64,000 nt of DNA, from positions 26,803,515-26,867,514 of the forward strand of contig NC_081543.1 of the NCBI RefSeq assembly GCF_901000735.1. The letters run 5' to 3'. Shown here one piece after another: positions 46,101-58,739 of this stretch (within the stretch, counting starts at the first letter, position 1; each line of letters begins with the position of its first letter). A program made the position numbers and the translations under genes. The notes under the pieces are model-generated. The model searched no databases. It saw only the letters and a program-made list of their open reading frames with translations, and was not told the origin of the DNA. The DNA comes from Corylus avellana (lineage: Eukaryota > Streptophyta > Magnoliopsida > Fagales > Betulaceae).

Positions 46101-47095
46101 GATATAAAACAAACGTCAGTTTAATAAATCATATAAAATTTAGGACTTCTTATCTAATTCAGTCTACTTCAATTGTTTTTAATTTTTACATATATTTTGA
46201 ATACATGTCAATTTAATAAATCAGATTTTTTTTTTTTTTTTTTAAATCTCAATATAATTGTATCTTATTATGTTGATTATCTTGATGATGAGGGAATTTA
46301 AGGGGGTTGGTTGCCGAAGGATTAGATATTAATTATGAGGAATTATTGGTGGGTCAAGAGCCTTAGAAAAATCTTTTTTTTAAAAAAAAATGCAAATAAA
46401 AGGTGAACCAGGACCACCCAATTGGCCATGACTCCTGGAAGCCCCTCAGTGGAGGATTGGAGGACTTTTTCTCCAATGGGTTTCTCCAAGCCGCCTGACC
46501 AAACATCCTCCGATGTAGGTCCAAAGTGCAGTATTGCTGGTGCGCATGTTAAAAAAGAAGCTAATCTTTTGGAGGAAAAAAGAAAAAGAAAAAAAGTATA
46601 TGATAAGGAAGAGTAATAATCCTTAGAATTTTTTTTTAACGGAAATATGAGGATTTCATTGATTAAAGATTACGAGCATAAAGCTTTAATAGAGCAGAGC
46701 AAAAAGATCTTATAGCACAAACTAAGCATAAAGCTCTGCAAAAATCATAACCACATGCTATAATGTTACAAAATCATATATATAAATAAAAATTCTTACA
46801 ATCATATACTATTTATGATTTCAATATTTTGCTAATCCATGTACAAATACAGTTAAAGAGCAGATCTGTTTCGAGCAAATTAGATTTAAGACATGAATAG
46901 TCAAATTTTCTAACAAAATTTATTTAAACTGGTCGTGAGGGATAACCCCTCACACCAGCTGCTTTTTTTTTAAAAAAAAAAAAATGGAAAAGGGTTACGA
47001 GCGATTAAAACACTAAGAAATAATACGCTCATGGTTTATTAGAGGAAACAAGTAGCTTTAAAAAAGAGGGTAAATTTGCCTCATGACTGTATATA
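43122..47095. other. Spacer, no gene recognised
   Basis: AT-rich with TA repeats near 43318-43340 and 43605-43618. It includes two less AT-rich islands with short frames, 44490-44760 and 46410-46615. A TATATATAAA near 43258-43268 looks like a TATA box but no gene follows it. Confidence 0.45.
44490..44760. other. GC-richer island of unknown origin
   Basis: A segment with ACCGACGACC, GAACCGACGGACC and TTGACCGACGA words and a 67-codon frame (44489-44692, plus) stands out from AT-rich flanks. No domain is recognised. It may be a fragment of a retrotransposon LTR or a lost gene. Confidence 0.35.
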
Positions 47096-47270
47096 ATAAG
47101 AGTATTGTTATAAACTGACGTGTCGGTTTATAATTAGTAGAATGATTGAATAAAAACCTTGACTTGTCAATTTAAGTGGTTAATGACTAACTTGTTAACC
47201 ATATACTCTTAATTATTTTATTAATTATGAATTGTCAAATCAGTTTATAAAGAGGTTATAGTAGTTAAAT
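47096..47270. mobile_element. MITE-like unit beside SINE copy 3
   Basis: ATAAACTGACGTGTC near the left end is inverted near the right end (CAAATCAGTTTAT), with further loose pairing. The SINE's target duplication begins at 47271, on its right edge. Boundaries are approximate. Confidence 0.45.
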
Positions 47271-47286
47271 AACTACTTATCCAAAA

Positions 47287-47401
47287 TTTTTCAAGAGGTA
47301 GCTCAATCGGCTGGGATCACGCCTAATAAAGTGGAGGTCATTAGTTCGAATTCGCATCCCCCCTCTTGTGCGAACATGTCAAAAAAAAAAAAAAAAAAAA
47401 A
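47287..47401 (+). mobile_element. tRNA-derived SINE, copy 3, with perfect 16-bp target duplication
   Basis: A-box-like GTAGCTCAATCGGCTGGGAT, B-box-like AGTTCGAAT, then CCCCTCTTGTGCGAACATGT and an uninterrupted poly-A tail of about 20. AACTACTTATCCAAAA is repeated exactly at 47271-47286 and 47402-47417. The perfect duplication and clean tail make it the youngest-looking copy in the window. Confidence 0.9.
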
Positions 47402-47823
47402 AACTACTTATCCAAAAAGCTTAATATGATGGAAAATAATGAATTTAATCATTTAATTAATTTTCTAACACTTCCATTTACGCTAAGTAAAGTCCAACGT
47501 ACACATAATAATAATATTTAATAAAGTGAGTTAAATAACAGAAACAATGTTACCTCTACTAGTCTAATACAATATACTAACAATAATAAAATTAATATGG
47601 AGAACCCGTAATATTTTTCCATATGTTAATTCACATGTTATGATTGGACCTTAATGTAGATAAATAAAGACTCAAAGGATTAGATATAGACTCTTGAGAA
47701 TGCTAAGAAAAATAAAAGAATTGAAAGAGAAAGTTGTGGGGGAGCCAGGGTAGGTGTGCATGCCCCCAAGGATATAGGATCATTTAACTTTGTTGATCAA
47801 ATGCATGTGAATGATGCAACAAT

Positions 47824-47857
<34 letters not shown>

Positions 47858-49420
47858 GTGTTATAAATTTTATATAAAGGTAAAACTAATTTTTGATGTT
47901 TTGGACTGTTTATTAATATATTTTTTTTTGAGAATAAAATTTTAACAAACGAAGCAAATAACTTGCAAGGGAATGGACTTGCAAGGCAATGGATGGAGTG
48001 CAACTCATGTAAAATCTTTTGGACAATGCCCTCCATGATTCTTCATCATAAATCCTCTACAAACTTTTTGCATAATTCATATATATTCTTTGATCAATTA
48101 ATTAATTGATTTTGCTTAGGGAAAGCATCCAAGAAGCCACAAATTGGATAGTCATGATTATATATATGGCCATATTTATTACTCTATTGACATTCCAAAT
48201 TTCTGAATATGACCAGTACTGGTTTGGATTATCACATCATTGTTGTCAACGTGTAACATTTGTGGTGATATATATATATATATAGTAAGTGGATTGTTCC
48301 TAATAATAAGTGATATTAATGGAGTTGAAAGGTATCTGGGTATGCTGGATATTGAAAGTGCCATTTTTAATCCCTCTTATAGCACCGATTTTTATCCAAT
48401 TCAACCTACCTTTTTGGCTTTTCTGGGTTGGCAAAATTTCAAAGTTTGTGGGTCCTAATTTACCCACTGCTTCTCAATTTTGGACATGACTAGAACTTTC
48501 CCCTCCCCTGACCAAAAAAAAAAACAAAACTGTATCGATTGGTTAGAATGCAAAAAAAAAAAAAAACTGTAATTTAAGCGCTAGATTAAGGTCACGTCCT
48601 AGATCTAATGATATGATAACTCGTAGAAGAAGGAACCAGAGCATTTGGGGAGGAATTTGTGGAGGACTTTTACAATCGAGGTAGATAAACTTATGTGAAA
48701 CTACAATATTGTAATTTTCAAGCACGTCTACTTTAATATAAAATGTGCATTTTTTAACTGTCATGAAATGCTTTAATTTGCTATTTAATGTTGTGAACCC
48801 TAAATTGTGAGTAAAGATAATGAAATTATTTGCAAAATAAATTATTGAGTAACTCATATATACATGTATGGTTAATTTAATGAAATTAATTGTATGACAC
48901 AATCACCATGGGAAAAAGAAGCGAAGGATCTTGGACATATGCATGTATACCAATTTATACGGACTTCACCTTATGGCCTAGTTGTGTGATGAGAGAGTTA
49001 CCTTGGATTCGAGAGTTATTGTGACCGGCCGGCGTAATTACAATGGGTGGGGTCACCATGGTTCGGATTTCACTAGTTGGGTGGATCACCCGAGGTCCAA
49101 CCCGGTCAAGCAACTAGTGGTAGCTCGCTATGTGCAATGTCGAGGCACCGGGGTTGTACCTGATGTTTTTGATCAAGACACATAATTAAATCTCATCGTA
49201 AGCAGATTAAGGGTACAAATAAGCGGTTCTGACTTGCATCAATATGACTGATTGGAAACCAATTGCATGATGATGTGTGTTATTCTCATTAATTGTTTTA
49301 TAAATATTTAGTTCACTGCATATTGACGTGCTTCGTTGGAACAAAAGAAGGATCAAAGGAATGCAATTTTCCTTTAGTATTTTGTGTTTTAAACCTTTGT
49401 TTTACAGTTGAAAACTTGAC

Positions 49421-49575
49421 CTCGTTCGAATGAACTATAGCCATATTCGAACGAACACGTGGCTCATTCGAACGAACTTCCTCAAATCTTAATCTCAGCC
49501 GTTCGTTTTCTCCTTCGTGTGCATTGGAATGCCATGTAGAGTTCCCTTTCGTTTGAACAAACTCTAATTTTGTTT
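49421..49575. repeat. Cluster of TTCGAACGAAC-type words
   Basis: GTTCGAATGAAC, ATTCGAACGAAC (twice), GTTCGTTTTC and TTCGTTTGAACAAAC occur within about 155 bp. The core TTCGAA is palindromic. Perhaps the subterminal part of a DNA transposon; no termini are identified. Confidence 0.45.
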
Positions 49576-50394
49576 GAAAGAATTTCACAGATTTAAATAT
49601 TTTTGTCAAATTTTAATACCTTATTGATCAATAACCTAAGGCATAATTCCTGACTTTGTCAAACCATGGTAAATTGTGATCATTGCGAAACTATAATTAA
49701 GAAATATATATTGTTGCAATTGAAATTTTAGGATTTAATTTCAACTCTAGAGTTGTTGTATAATGTCTCCAAAAATGTGTTATATATATATATAAGGCAT
49801 CCACGGTTGTCATTGTCACACCTAACATTTCCAAATTTATGAAAGCTTGGACCAAGACCCTTTTGAATTTGAAAGAAAAAAGGAAAAAAGAAAAAGAATA
49901 AATAAATATTATATATACCTTACTATTTTTGGTCCTCTACCTTCAATATTTTTAGATAAAAAAATCCCTCGACCATTCTAACATATAATTAGTTCTAAAA
50001 GATGAATATTACCAGAAAACAACATTAAATCAATTCAATCAATTCTTTCACTTTCACCTACATTTTTAAACAAGGGCTAAGCCTCTCCTTTTGTCCCTTA
50101 ACTGCCCCTCAAGATTTGTAGGCTTGATTGATAATTGCTTAACTATTTTGATCTAGCCGTTGGTTTGATGGATGACTTCTGGGATTGGATACTTACTTGA
50201 TCAGAAAGCATATATATGATCATGACAGTCCATTCAAGAACAAAAATGGGTGAGGATTTTGATGTATATTGCTAAAAGAGACTACTAATTTTAACGGCTA
50301 TGGAGACAATAAGGGCCTTTTTTTTTAATTCATATCATGGTGTGTTAAAAGTAATTCATATATAGCCCGCCAGAACAAAATTGCTTTCTGGGTA

Positions 50395-50530
50395 CGTCTT
50401 TTACTCTTCACATTGATTCATCACACAAATTTTATATTGACTGACGTAACATGTTTTAAATAGTTTTTCATGTCAGTCATTTAAAACATAATATGTCAGC
50501 CGATGTAAAATGAGTGCAAAAAATATTTTG
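50395..50530. mobile_element. Hairpin MITE
   Basis: An internal CTGACGTAACATGTTTTAAA is inverted 17 bases later as TTTAAAACATAATATGTCAG. The outer segments CTTTTACTCTTCACATTG and AATGAGTGCAAAAAATA also pair loosely. Related fragments occur near 20.05, 29.5, 38.08 and 42.97 kb. Confidence 0.55.
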
Positions 50531-51512
50531 CTTATCGCATATCACCAGCTTTCCACAAAGACTCAAAGGGGAAGATAAAAAGAAAAAGAGTGGGATTAGG
50601 TTAGTAGTGAAAACATGGAATTAGAAGTATTATATATACTTCACATCAGAAGTTGACAACATGGACCAGAAGAGTGGGCAAAAAGGAGGACTCATGATTT
50701 AGTAAAATATATACTTGTGAATAGGGCTAATAGGGACAATTAATAATATGTTAATTATTTACCATAATTTGTGCAATTGTCCTCACCTTTGTAGGGCTAC
50801 TGATGAAGAGGGAATATCATGGAATTTCATGCAGCCGCCATTATTGTGAAGGAATTAACTAGGAAAAGATAGGGACAAGAGGGAAAACTTTGAAACACCA
50901 ATGATAGATGTATAGGATGGCATGGCATTAAGGCCAAAACAATAATAATATTTTTAGCCAATTAAATGGTAGAATGTTGATGCTCTAAGTCTTCCTTGGC
51001 CAGCCTTTATTCCACCAAAACCAAATGGTAATGACATACTTTTCTTGGCATGAAAGCCTATTTCAACGTGTGATGGACAAGTATATATTAAATGTAACAA
51101 TCAAACAATGACACATTTAGAGGTCCCTCATCAAAAAATTTTCTTTCTTTCATCTAGAAATGACCTTTTGAGGTTGAAATATTGACTTGTACCCCTGATT
51201 TCAAATGTATGTATATATATATACACATCACTGCTAGTGATGTATAGCAAAAATGTGACAAGGGTCCTAACTTTCACATTTGTTACAATGAAACAAATGA
51301 CGAAAACAACCTACAACACCAACCCGATTGGTATAATTTTCTTCTCCTTTAAATTGGGTTGAATGAATTTAATTTTTTCGATTCATTTTATTAAATTAAT
51401 ATATGTTTAAAATACATGTAAGTCTCATATATGTGTTTTTTTAAAATGAACATGAGAATCCTATGGGAGAATTAAAAATACATACAAAAATTACTATATA
51501 TTTTATATAGGG

Positions 51513-51860
51513 GTGGCAATTAATGTTCGTGCATATGTCAGGTTCAGGTTGTATCGAGATATGCATGGGCATAAAATTATATAGATTAATCATAACCCGA
51601 CCTATTTAATCAAATAGGTTATAGTAAATTCTTTCAACTCTAACTCGCTAGTTTCGTGTCGAATTTCTGTTGAGTTCGTAGATAATGTAAAAAATTGTCG
51701 GTATTTCTATCGCTTGTTGAATTCGAGTCATAGTAAGGCATATATATAAAACTATATATGTTAATTTTAACTTGACCATTTTAATTAAATAAGTCAAATC
51801 TTTTAACTTTAATCTACTAATTTTATTTCGAATTCATAAGTCTTGTTAATCCTAATTTTA
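51513..51860. mobile_element. Diverged hAT-like element of the 26.9-kb family
   Basis: It starts TAGGGGTGGCAATTAATG and carries AACTCTAACTCGCTAGTTTC and TGAGTTCGTAGATAATGTAA, words shared with the copies near 10.8 and 41.1 kb. The right end is not clear. Confidence 0.5.
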
Positions 51861-54581
51861 AACACATTTTAATTATAATAAACTAAATTGAATGAATTTA
51901 TTTGAATCCAATTTAAAAGGAAAACTTTGTCCTCCTCGTAAAAGTAAAAAGCATATGGGTGTTGTATTTTAAACCCGTGACTATCTCAAGTAGTACAACA
52001 CCATAATCAATGACAAAAACCAAAGGGTGAGATCATTTCTAGCTGCAGAGCACAAAAAGCTTTTTCACTTTTGCAGTTTCAAAGATATGTACGGAAGAAA
52101 TCTCCCCATTAACTATTCAAACTAGCGTTGAATCTCATCATGAGTTACAAACTCCAGCTAAACCCTAATAATGTGGAAATGATTTTTGAAAAATATTTTT
52201 GTTTTTGTTTTGTTTTTTTTTTAAGTGTTTGGCAAGTGCAACTTAAAATAATAGTTAACCAAACATGTTTTGGATATTTGATGTCGAATTCCAAAAATGA
52301 AAAGCATTTGAGATTATTTCCATACCACGGACTTAAGTATTGCTAGTGTTTTTTGATAGAGCTGAATTAGTGTATGATTCAATTGGCATGAGGAAGCGCA
52401 CTTGTGGTCTCACCGTCTAGACCTCTTCTAACGTTGGTTTTCAATGAACATGTGCTACTATAATCATTCTCAAATTAATAAAGCAGTCACTCTAATCATC
52501 TCTCTTGCTTTTTTCCTAAAAAAAATAAAAATAAAATAAAATAATTCTACACAAACTATCAAATACACATTTTTTAACCTAGTAATAAAAATTACCATTA
52601 GATATTGAATAAATTACTAATTTTTTTTTTTTAATTTAATGCATCACTAATTAGTGTAAGAGTGAAATATATATATATATATTATGCTTAACAAAGAAAA
52701 TTTTAAAAAAAAGCTTTATCCTTGTGGTCATATTTGAGCAGCAAATTAAGGAGTAAAAGAGGAAGAAGAGGAGTCCTGAATGAAAAGCAAGAAAGACTGA
52801 TCCGTACAGAGTGAAGTACATAGCATTTTGAGTGGACCCCGGCAGCCATTAATGAGAGACCAATCGAAAGCTCCCAAACAATAATTTTACGCCATGGTTG
52901 GGAATTCCAAAGACTCCCACTTTCATCTCTTCTCTTTATCAAAAAGATGCACTGCACACATCATCATCACTACTCTACCCCTCCCTCTCTGCTCACTACT
53001 ACTGCAACACATGCACTTCCTAGCTAGAATGGTCCATGCATGCATAAACAAATTAGTTTATGCATGACCAACAACAATAGCATATCAGGACCACGGACCA
53101 CCCTATATATATATACACATATATATACCCTAATCTAATATCCATAGTTCCAAGTTTCAAGCTCTTTAATTACTCTGTAAAAATTATACATTACTGCTGC
53201 TGTTAATATCTATCAATGGCCTTTCTCTTTCACTCTCCCCCCCGTCTTTTGTGGTGGGTGTTTATATATGGAAAGACATGTGTATGTATGTATGTATGTG
53301 TTGCTAATGTGCGAGGGGGGTGCGCAGTGTCTCTCCCACCTACCAAAGAGACTAGAGAGTACGTACAAGGAGGGAAAGCCAAAGAGGGAAATGTCGTCAG
53401 CATGGTGTAGGGCATAGGGTGAGAGAGAGAGAAAGAGAGAGAAGCAAATGGCAAGCGGCGGAGAAAGCTCCTGGTTTAGGACCACCTCCTTTAAAAGGAC
53501 AAATTTTTAAGCCTCTAATGGGAGCCTTTGTATACCCCCACTCTCATGTTTTGGCGCGTGTGAACATGCTCTTAATTTCAATGTTAGATTTGGGTCGGAG
53601 CAGTAAATACGAGATAGTTCTTATAGATTGGACAAACTGTTCGACACCTGTTTAAACAAATAAATTTCATAGAAATTCTCTTATATTTTCTGTGTTGTTT
53701 GATTGATGGGGAGGGAAGAAAACCTTTTTGGTGTTTGTTTTTGAAAATGATGAAATGAAAGTGAATGAAAAAAAAACATGTGTGTAGGATGTTCTTCTCA
53801 GAAACAAATATTGTAAAAGGACTTACTCTTAAAGCTATGTATACATAATTAATGTGTATATATATACCATTATTTTTTTAGAATTATGACCTTTTAATTA
53901 GTGAAAATGGCTTGAAAAGGTACTGGAGTTATTATTCACATGTTGAATTGGAATTTATTTATGAAAATTATATTTGGAAAATGAGCCTTGCTTTGATTTC
54001 GACTTAGAAATTAGTTTCTTTTGTCTTTCTTTGTCATATATAAGAGATTCTTATGATATAAGTTATAGTGATTCACAAAACTTGAGTTTCTCAAATTGAA
54101 TTGGACAATAACTGGTTCAGAAATGTTAGAATATTGTGTTTTTCTTTTTTAATTTTCGTCTAATTAGACGAAAATTAGTAACAGAATGTCTAAATTGAAA
54201 AATTTTAAAATATTAGAGGGTACGTTACCAATTTTTAAATATTGTGGTTCAAATTAAAACACTCATAAAACTTCAAGGATAAAGTGAATTTAACTCTATA
54301 TTTTTTAAGCGTTGAATAATTAATTAAATTAAAAATAAATAGGTGGTGATTTAACATCTTGCAACTTCAAAACCAAGTCCTCCATTGTTTGGAGTTTCTC
54401 AGCTTTGGCCATTTTCTATCAAATTTAAAACACATGGTGATAGTCTGATAGCTAGCAGGGTTTGTTTTTGTGTTATTGACTTATTGGCAATGACACCCCA
54501 TATTCTGCGCGTGGAGTTGGCGTATTTTCATCATAATAAAAAGAATAGATGCGGTCCCATGCAATGGGGAGAGAGAGAGAG

Positions 54582-54623
<42 letters not shown>

Positions 54624-55510
54624 AAGATGGGTGGAGTGCTTTAAGACACCAATTAATGAGAATTAGATGGAGAAACATTGGACCACCTCATCTCATCCCA
54701 CAGAGTCCTTATTTTGGGAACATTTGTGCACAACCCCAGGAGCATCTATTCTCTCTCATCCCTCATCTCTCTGTGTCTGAAAGACAATTTGAGAGGAAGC
54801 CTGAAATTGTTTGGTTCGGAAGAAAAAAAAAGAGTACACAAAAACTGGTAGCAGGCCCACCAGAAGGAAGCCTCACTAAAATCCCCCATCTGAAAAAGCC
54901 TGGAAACGACTCCTACTTAGGAATGGCTTCTTGGGATTCGTTTCCTACGAAGATCTCTGAAAACCCATCTCTTTTTTTAATGTTTTACTAGTTCTTGTTT
55001 TCTGGGTGTGTTTTTTTTGGTGGGATTTTCTGTTAGTGTGGGGAGGTTATGAAAAATAATCATTAAAAAAAAAAAACAGAACATGTCCTGTGGCGGCTAA
55101 GGTTGTAGTTTTTGTACCAGAACAACATTACTCTCTGTTGTTTCTGTTCCTCTCTACCAGTTTACTGAGTTTTAGTATTTATTTATATTTTTAATTTTTA
55201 AGTTTTGATTTGATTATAATAATCATTTACTTTTTTAATTATTGGCTATGAAATAATTGAGGGGCTTATTTGGTTTTCTTTCTAAGAAGTCTATTTTGGA
55301 TGTATTTATGTCATGCTGCATTGACCCACTTGAGCTAGAGAGAGAGAGAGAGAAGAGCATATATCAAATGATGAACATGGCTTGGAAGTCATCATCACCC
55401 TTATCTGATCTTCTATTTCTGAGGAGATTTTTCTGATCTTTCTTCCGAGGTTGGCTTTCACGGTATACCATGTTGCCTTACTAGAAGAACAAGTCTAAGA
55501 GAAAGAAGCT

Positions 55511-55667
55511 GGTAAGAAACCAAAACAAGAAGTTTTTTCCGTTTCCTTTTTCTTTTTCCTGTATCTGATTAATCACAAAGGTACTTTTTTGGTTTGATCC
55601 TTTGAAATTGCTCGATGCCCTCCAACTGTGGATTAATGAAGTTTTCTTGGTCTTGATGGGATTGCAG
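55511..55667 (+). other. Leader intron of BEL1
   Basis: A strong donor AAGCTG/GTAAGAA at 55511 and acceptor GGATTGCAG ending at 55667 bound a 157-base intron that stops 41 bases before the BEL1 ATG. The assignment is from splice-site quality only; transcript data would settle it. Confidence 0.5.
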
Positions 55668-55708
55668 TTGAAGAATCAACATCCATTTCAGTATCAGATT
55701 TTTGTTTC

Positions 55709-57971
55709 ATGGCTCAAGAACAACACTGTGAAGATAAATCCGGGAACATGGTTTCTTCAGGTGGGTTTTGTTACTCAGATGTTTCATCAAGTAACCCGAC
55801 CATTCATCTGGTGAACCAGATCCAAGGTTTTGAGTCCAACAACCAAGAAATCTTGATCAACTTGACGACAGGGATGGAGATGATAGGGTTTTCAAAGAAT
55901 CCACAGCAGCAGAGTGATCAGAGTAACTCAGCTGTCATGTGGAGAAATCTTCAACATGGTTCATCTTCTTCAAAGATGATCAACGAGTCCTCCACTAATG
56001 ATTTCTATCAACATGTGTTCAATAAGCCTGATTTCTCAGCTGGGATTTCTGAAACAATAGTGGGAGCTCAGGACTCTGCTGCAGCAGGAGGATGGCAAGA
56101 GAATAGATTGCTTGTTGATGGTAATTCTTCTTTGAGGTGTGTTTTCCCTTGTGAAGGAAATGAAAGGCCTAGTCAAGGGCTTTCTCTCTCTCTTTGTCCA
56201 AGCAATCCTTCAAGTATAGGGCTACAATCTTTTGAACTAAGGCACACTAATCATCATCACCATCAAGACCACCAAGAAGATGATCATATGAGGTTTGTTG
56301 CTTCGAGTTCTAGAGATGGGTTTTATGGGAAATCATCAAATATCCAAGAGCAACAAATTATGCAAGATGGGCTTTTGGGAAAAGCTGAAAATTTTCAGTT
56401 CCAGCTCAGGAACTCTAAGTTCTTAGTCCCTGCACAGGAGCTTCTGAACGAGTTCTGCAGCCTTGGAACAAAGCAAACTGATCATCCTCCCAAGCAAAAA
56501 TCCCACAAGGCCAAACAGTGGGAAGAGGATAATAATGGCAGTACTAGTTCTTCCAGAAAGCAGGCTCTTTTCTCCCTCGAATACATGGAATTGCAGAAAA
56601 GAAAAACAAAACTGCTTTCAATGCTGGAAGAGGTACATATATTATATATGTCTCAGATCTTGTTTCATCACTCCATTAAAGTTCCTTCCTTTTTGCCATT
56701 TTCCCCACCACTTTTCATTCATTCCTCAAAATATGGAAATAAATGTAAAAATAAAATAAAATAAAATTTTATCAAACACAATTGTAACTTTTTACTCGGT
56801 GGATGATGGATTGGGGCCTTTTCATTAATGCTCACCTCAGGACAATTCCTTTGCCTTTTCATGTCATCTTGTTTTTCTTTTTCATTTTTTTTTTTCATCT
56901 TACTCTTACTACATATTTTATGCTGCAATTCTCATGGCTCTTCTATAATCGATCTTCTTCTTAAGGTGGACAGAAGGTACAGGCACTATTGTAATCAAAT
57001 GAAGGCGGTGGTGGCGTCCTTCGAAGCGGTGGCCGGCCACGGAGCTGCCACGGTCTACTCCGCGCTGGCTTCAAAGGCCATGTCAAGGCATTTCAAATGC
57101 TTGAGAGATGGGATTGTCGGTCAGATTCAGGCCACCAAGAGAGCCATGGGTGAGAAAGATCCCGTTGCACCCGGGGCAAGCAGAGGAGAAACACCAAGGC
57201 TTAGGATTCTTGATCAAACACTCAGGCAACAGAGAGCTTTTCAGCAAATGAGCATGATGGAGAGCCATCCATGGAGACCCCAACGCGGACTCCCCGAGCG
57301 ATCCGTTTCCGTTCTCCGAGCATGGCTTTTCGAGCATTTTCTCCACCCGTAAATCTCTCTATATTTTCTCTTTCCGTTCTACAACGACTGTATTACTACT
57401 GTCAAACAACTGAAATGACATAGCAGATATCGTTGTTGCGTATGCATATTCGCACCTCCTCATGTTAGTAAACTACAAATTTGATTTCACAAGAGAATCA
57501 ATGTCTTTTCACCAAAGAAGTAAAAGAAACACAATACACTTGTGGTTGTTTTAGTACCATGAGATCGAGTTTCTCCCATTCTTCGTAAAGTCTAATGTTT
57601 TGGTTGTTTCTACCCAACAACATTAAGATTCCAATTTCATTCTTGTCATATTATCGAGTTTCTCTCTATTACTTTTGTGTGGATCTAATGCTTTTGATCA
57701 TCTCATGGAAAACTTTTGCAGGTACCCAAGCGATGTTGATAAACATATCTTAGCCCGCCAAACTGGTCTCTCAAGAAGCCAAGTACGTCTACATCTTTCT
57801 AACCTTTTTTTAACTTCTCATGAATTAGTATATAGTATAAATAGGGCATATCTTCTTAGGATCCATACTTTTTTTTTTTTTTTTTTTCTTTTTTTTTTTG
57901 TTTTTGGCAAGCAATTCTGTTGGGATCCATACTTTAATATAAACAAATTAACATATATACAAACTGACAAA

Positions 57972-58014
<43 letters not shown>

Positions 58015-58739
58015 ATCTAATGTATGCCTTTTTGCTGTTGTTGTTACATATGCTTCAACAGGTGTCCAATTGGTTCATTAACGCAAGGGTGAGGCTGTGG
58101 AAGCCTATGGTGGAAGAAATGTACGTAGAAGAGACAAAAGAGCAAGACAACATGGACATGACTTCCCCAGATGGGATTATTGCAGATCTTGACGCCATCA
58201 ATGGCCGGCAAAATCAAAACCCACCTCCATTAACACGCCTTGAGGATGATCAAAAACCTACACAAGGCCAACTCGTCCGAATTGACTCAGATTGCCTCTC
58301 ATCCATCATCACAAACCCAGAAAAAAAGGACCCAAAAACCACCAAAACCCCCCTCCAAAACCACCAGATCATGCACCAACACCAACACCAACACCAACAC
58401 CAACAACAACAACAACATGGGTTTGGTCGGATTGAGACATTTGGGAACATGGAGCTGGACTTTTCATCTTATGCTAATGATCACAGCACTAGTACTGTTC
58501 ATCAGAACTTCAATGGAGGTGGCGTGTCTTTGACGTTAGGGTTGCAGCAGCATGGTGGGAGTGGTGTGAGCCTAGCCTTCTCACCTGCCTCTCAGAGCTC
58601 TTTGTTTTATGGTAGCAGAGACCACATTGAAGAATGCCAGCCAGTTCATCAGTACTCCCTTCTGGACAGCGAAGGACAGAATCTGCCATACAGAAATTTG
58701 ATGGGTGCTCAGTTGCTCCATGACTTGGCTGGATCATAG
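55709..58739 (+). CDS. BEL1: BEL1, BELL-class TALE homeodomain transcription factor
   Basis: Four coding exons, 55709-56632, 56966-57348, 57722-57782 (the 61-nt exon typical of BELL genes) and 58062-58739, join in frame to 681 residues. In order: NQIQGFE near the N-terminus; a ZIBEL-type [10 protein letters not shown] near 157; the SKY-type motif ([18 protein letters not shown]) at 236; the BELL domain from about 285 to 355 ([19 protein letters not shown]...AMSRHF); and a TALE homeodomain at about 400-465 with P436-Y437-P438 and [10 protein letters not shown]-terminal VSLTLGL motif near 610 and a [16 protein letters not shown] ending are specific to BEL1 (Arabidopsis 611 residues). BEL1 pairs with KNOX proteins and sets ovule integument identity. 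A His/Gln repeat lies after the homeodomain. Intron 3 holds a long (TA) run at 57978-58010. Confidence 0.93.
58370..58418 (+). repeat. (CACCAA)n/(CAA)n coding repeat in BEL1
   Basis: Tandem CACCAA hexamers followed by CAA triplets encode an alternating His-Gln run and then polyglutamine in the BEL1 C-terminal region. Repeats of this kind change length easily. Confidence 0.85.

Larger units (their letters stand above)
47418..55510. other. Long AT-rich spacer upstream of BEL1
   Basis: It holds poly-T/A runs (47827-47854), a TA repeat (48270-48285), an island at 49010-49190, a TTCGAACGAAC cluster at 49421-49575, a hairpin MITE at 50395-50530, a hAT-like relic at 51513-51860 and GA microsatellites at 53418-53442 and 54570-54615. 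The last kilobase should contain the BEL1 promoter and non-coding first exon. No coding gene is supported. Confidence 0.5.

Noticed and set aside
53213..53485. Overlapping frames on both strands near 53.2-53.5 kb
   Set aside because: They are built on TATG and GA repeats and have no family resemblance.
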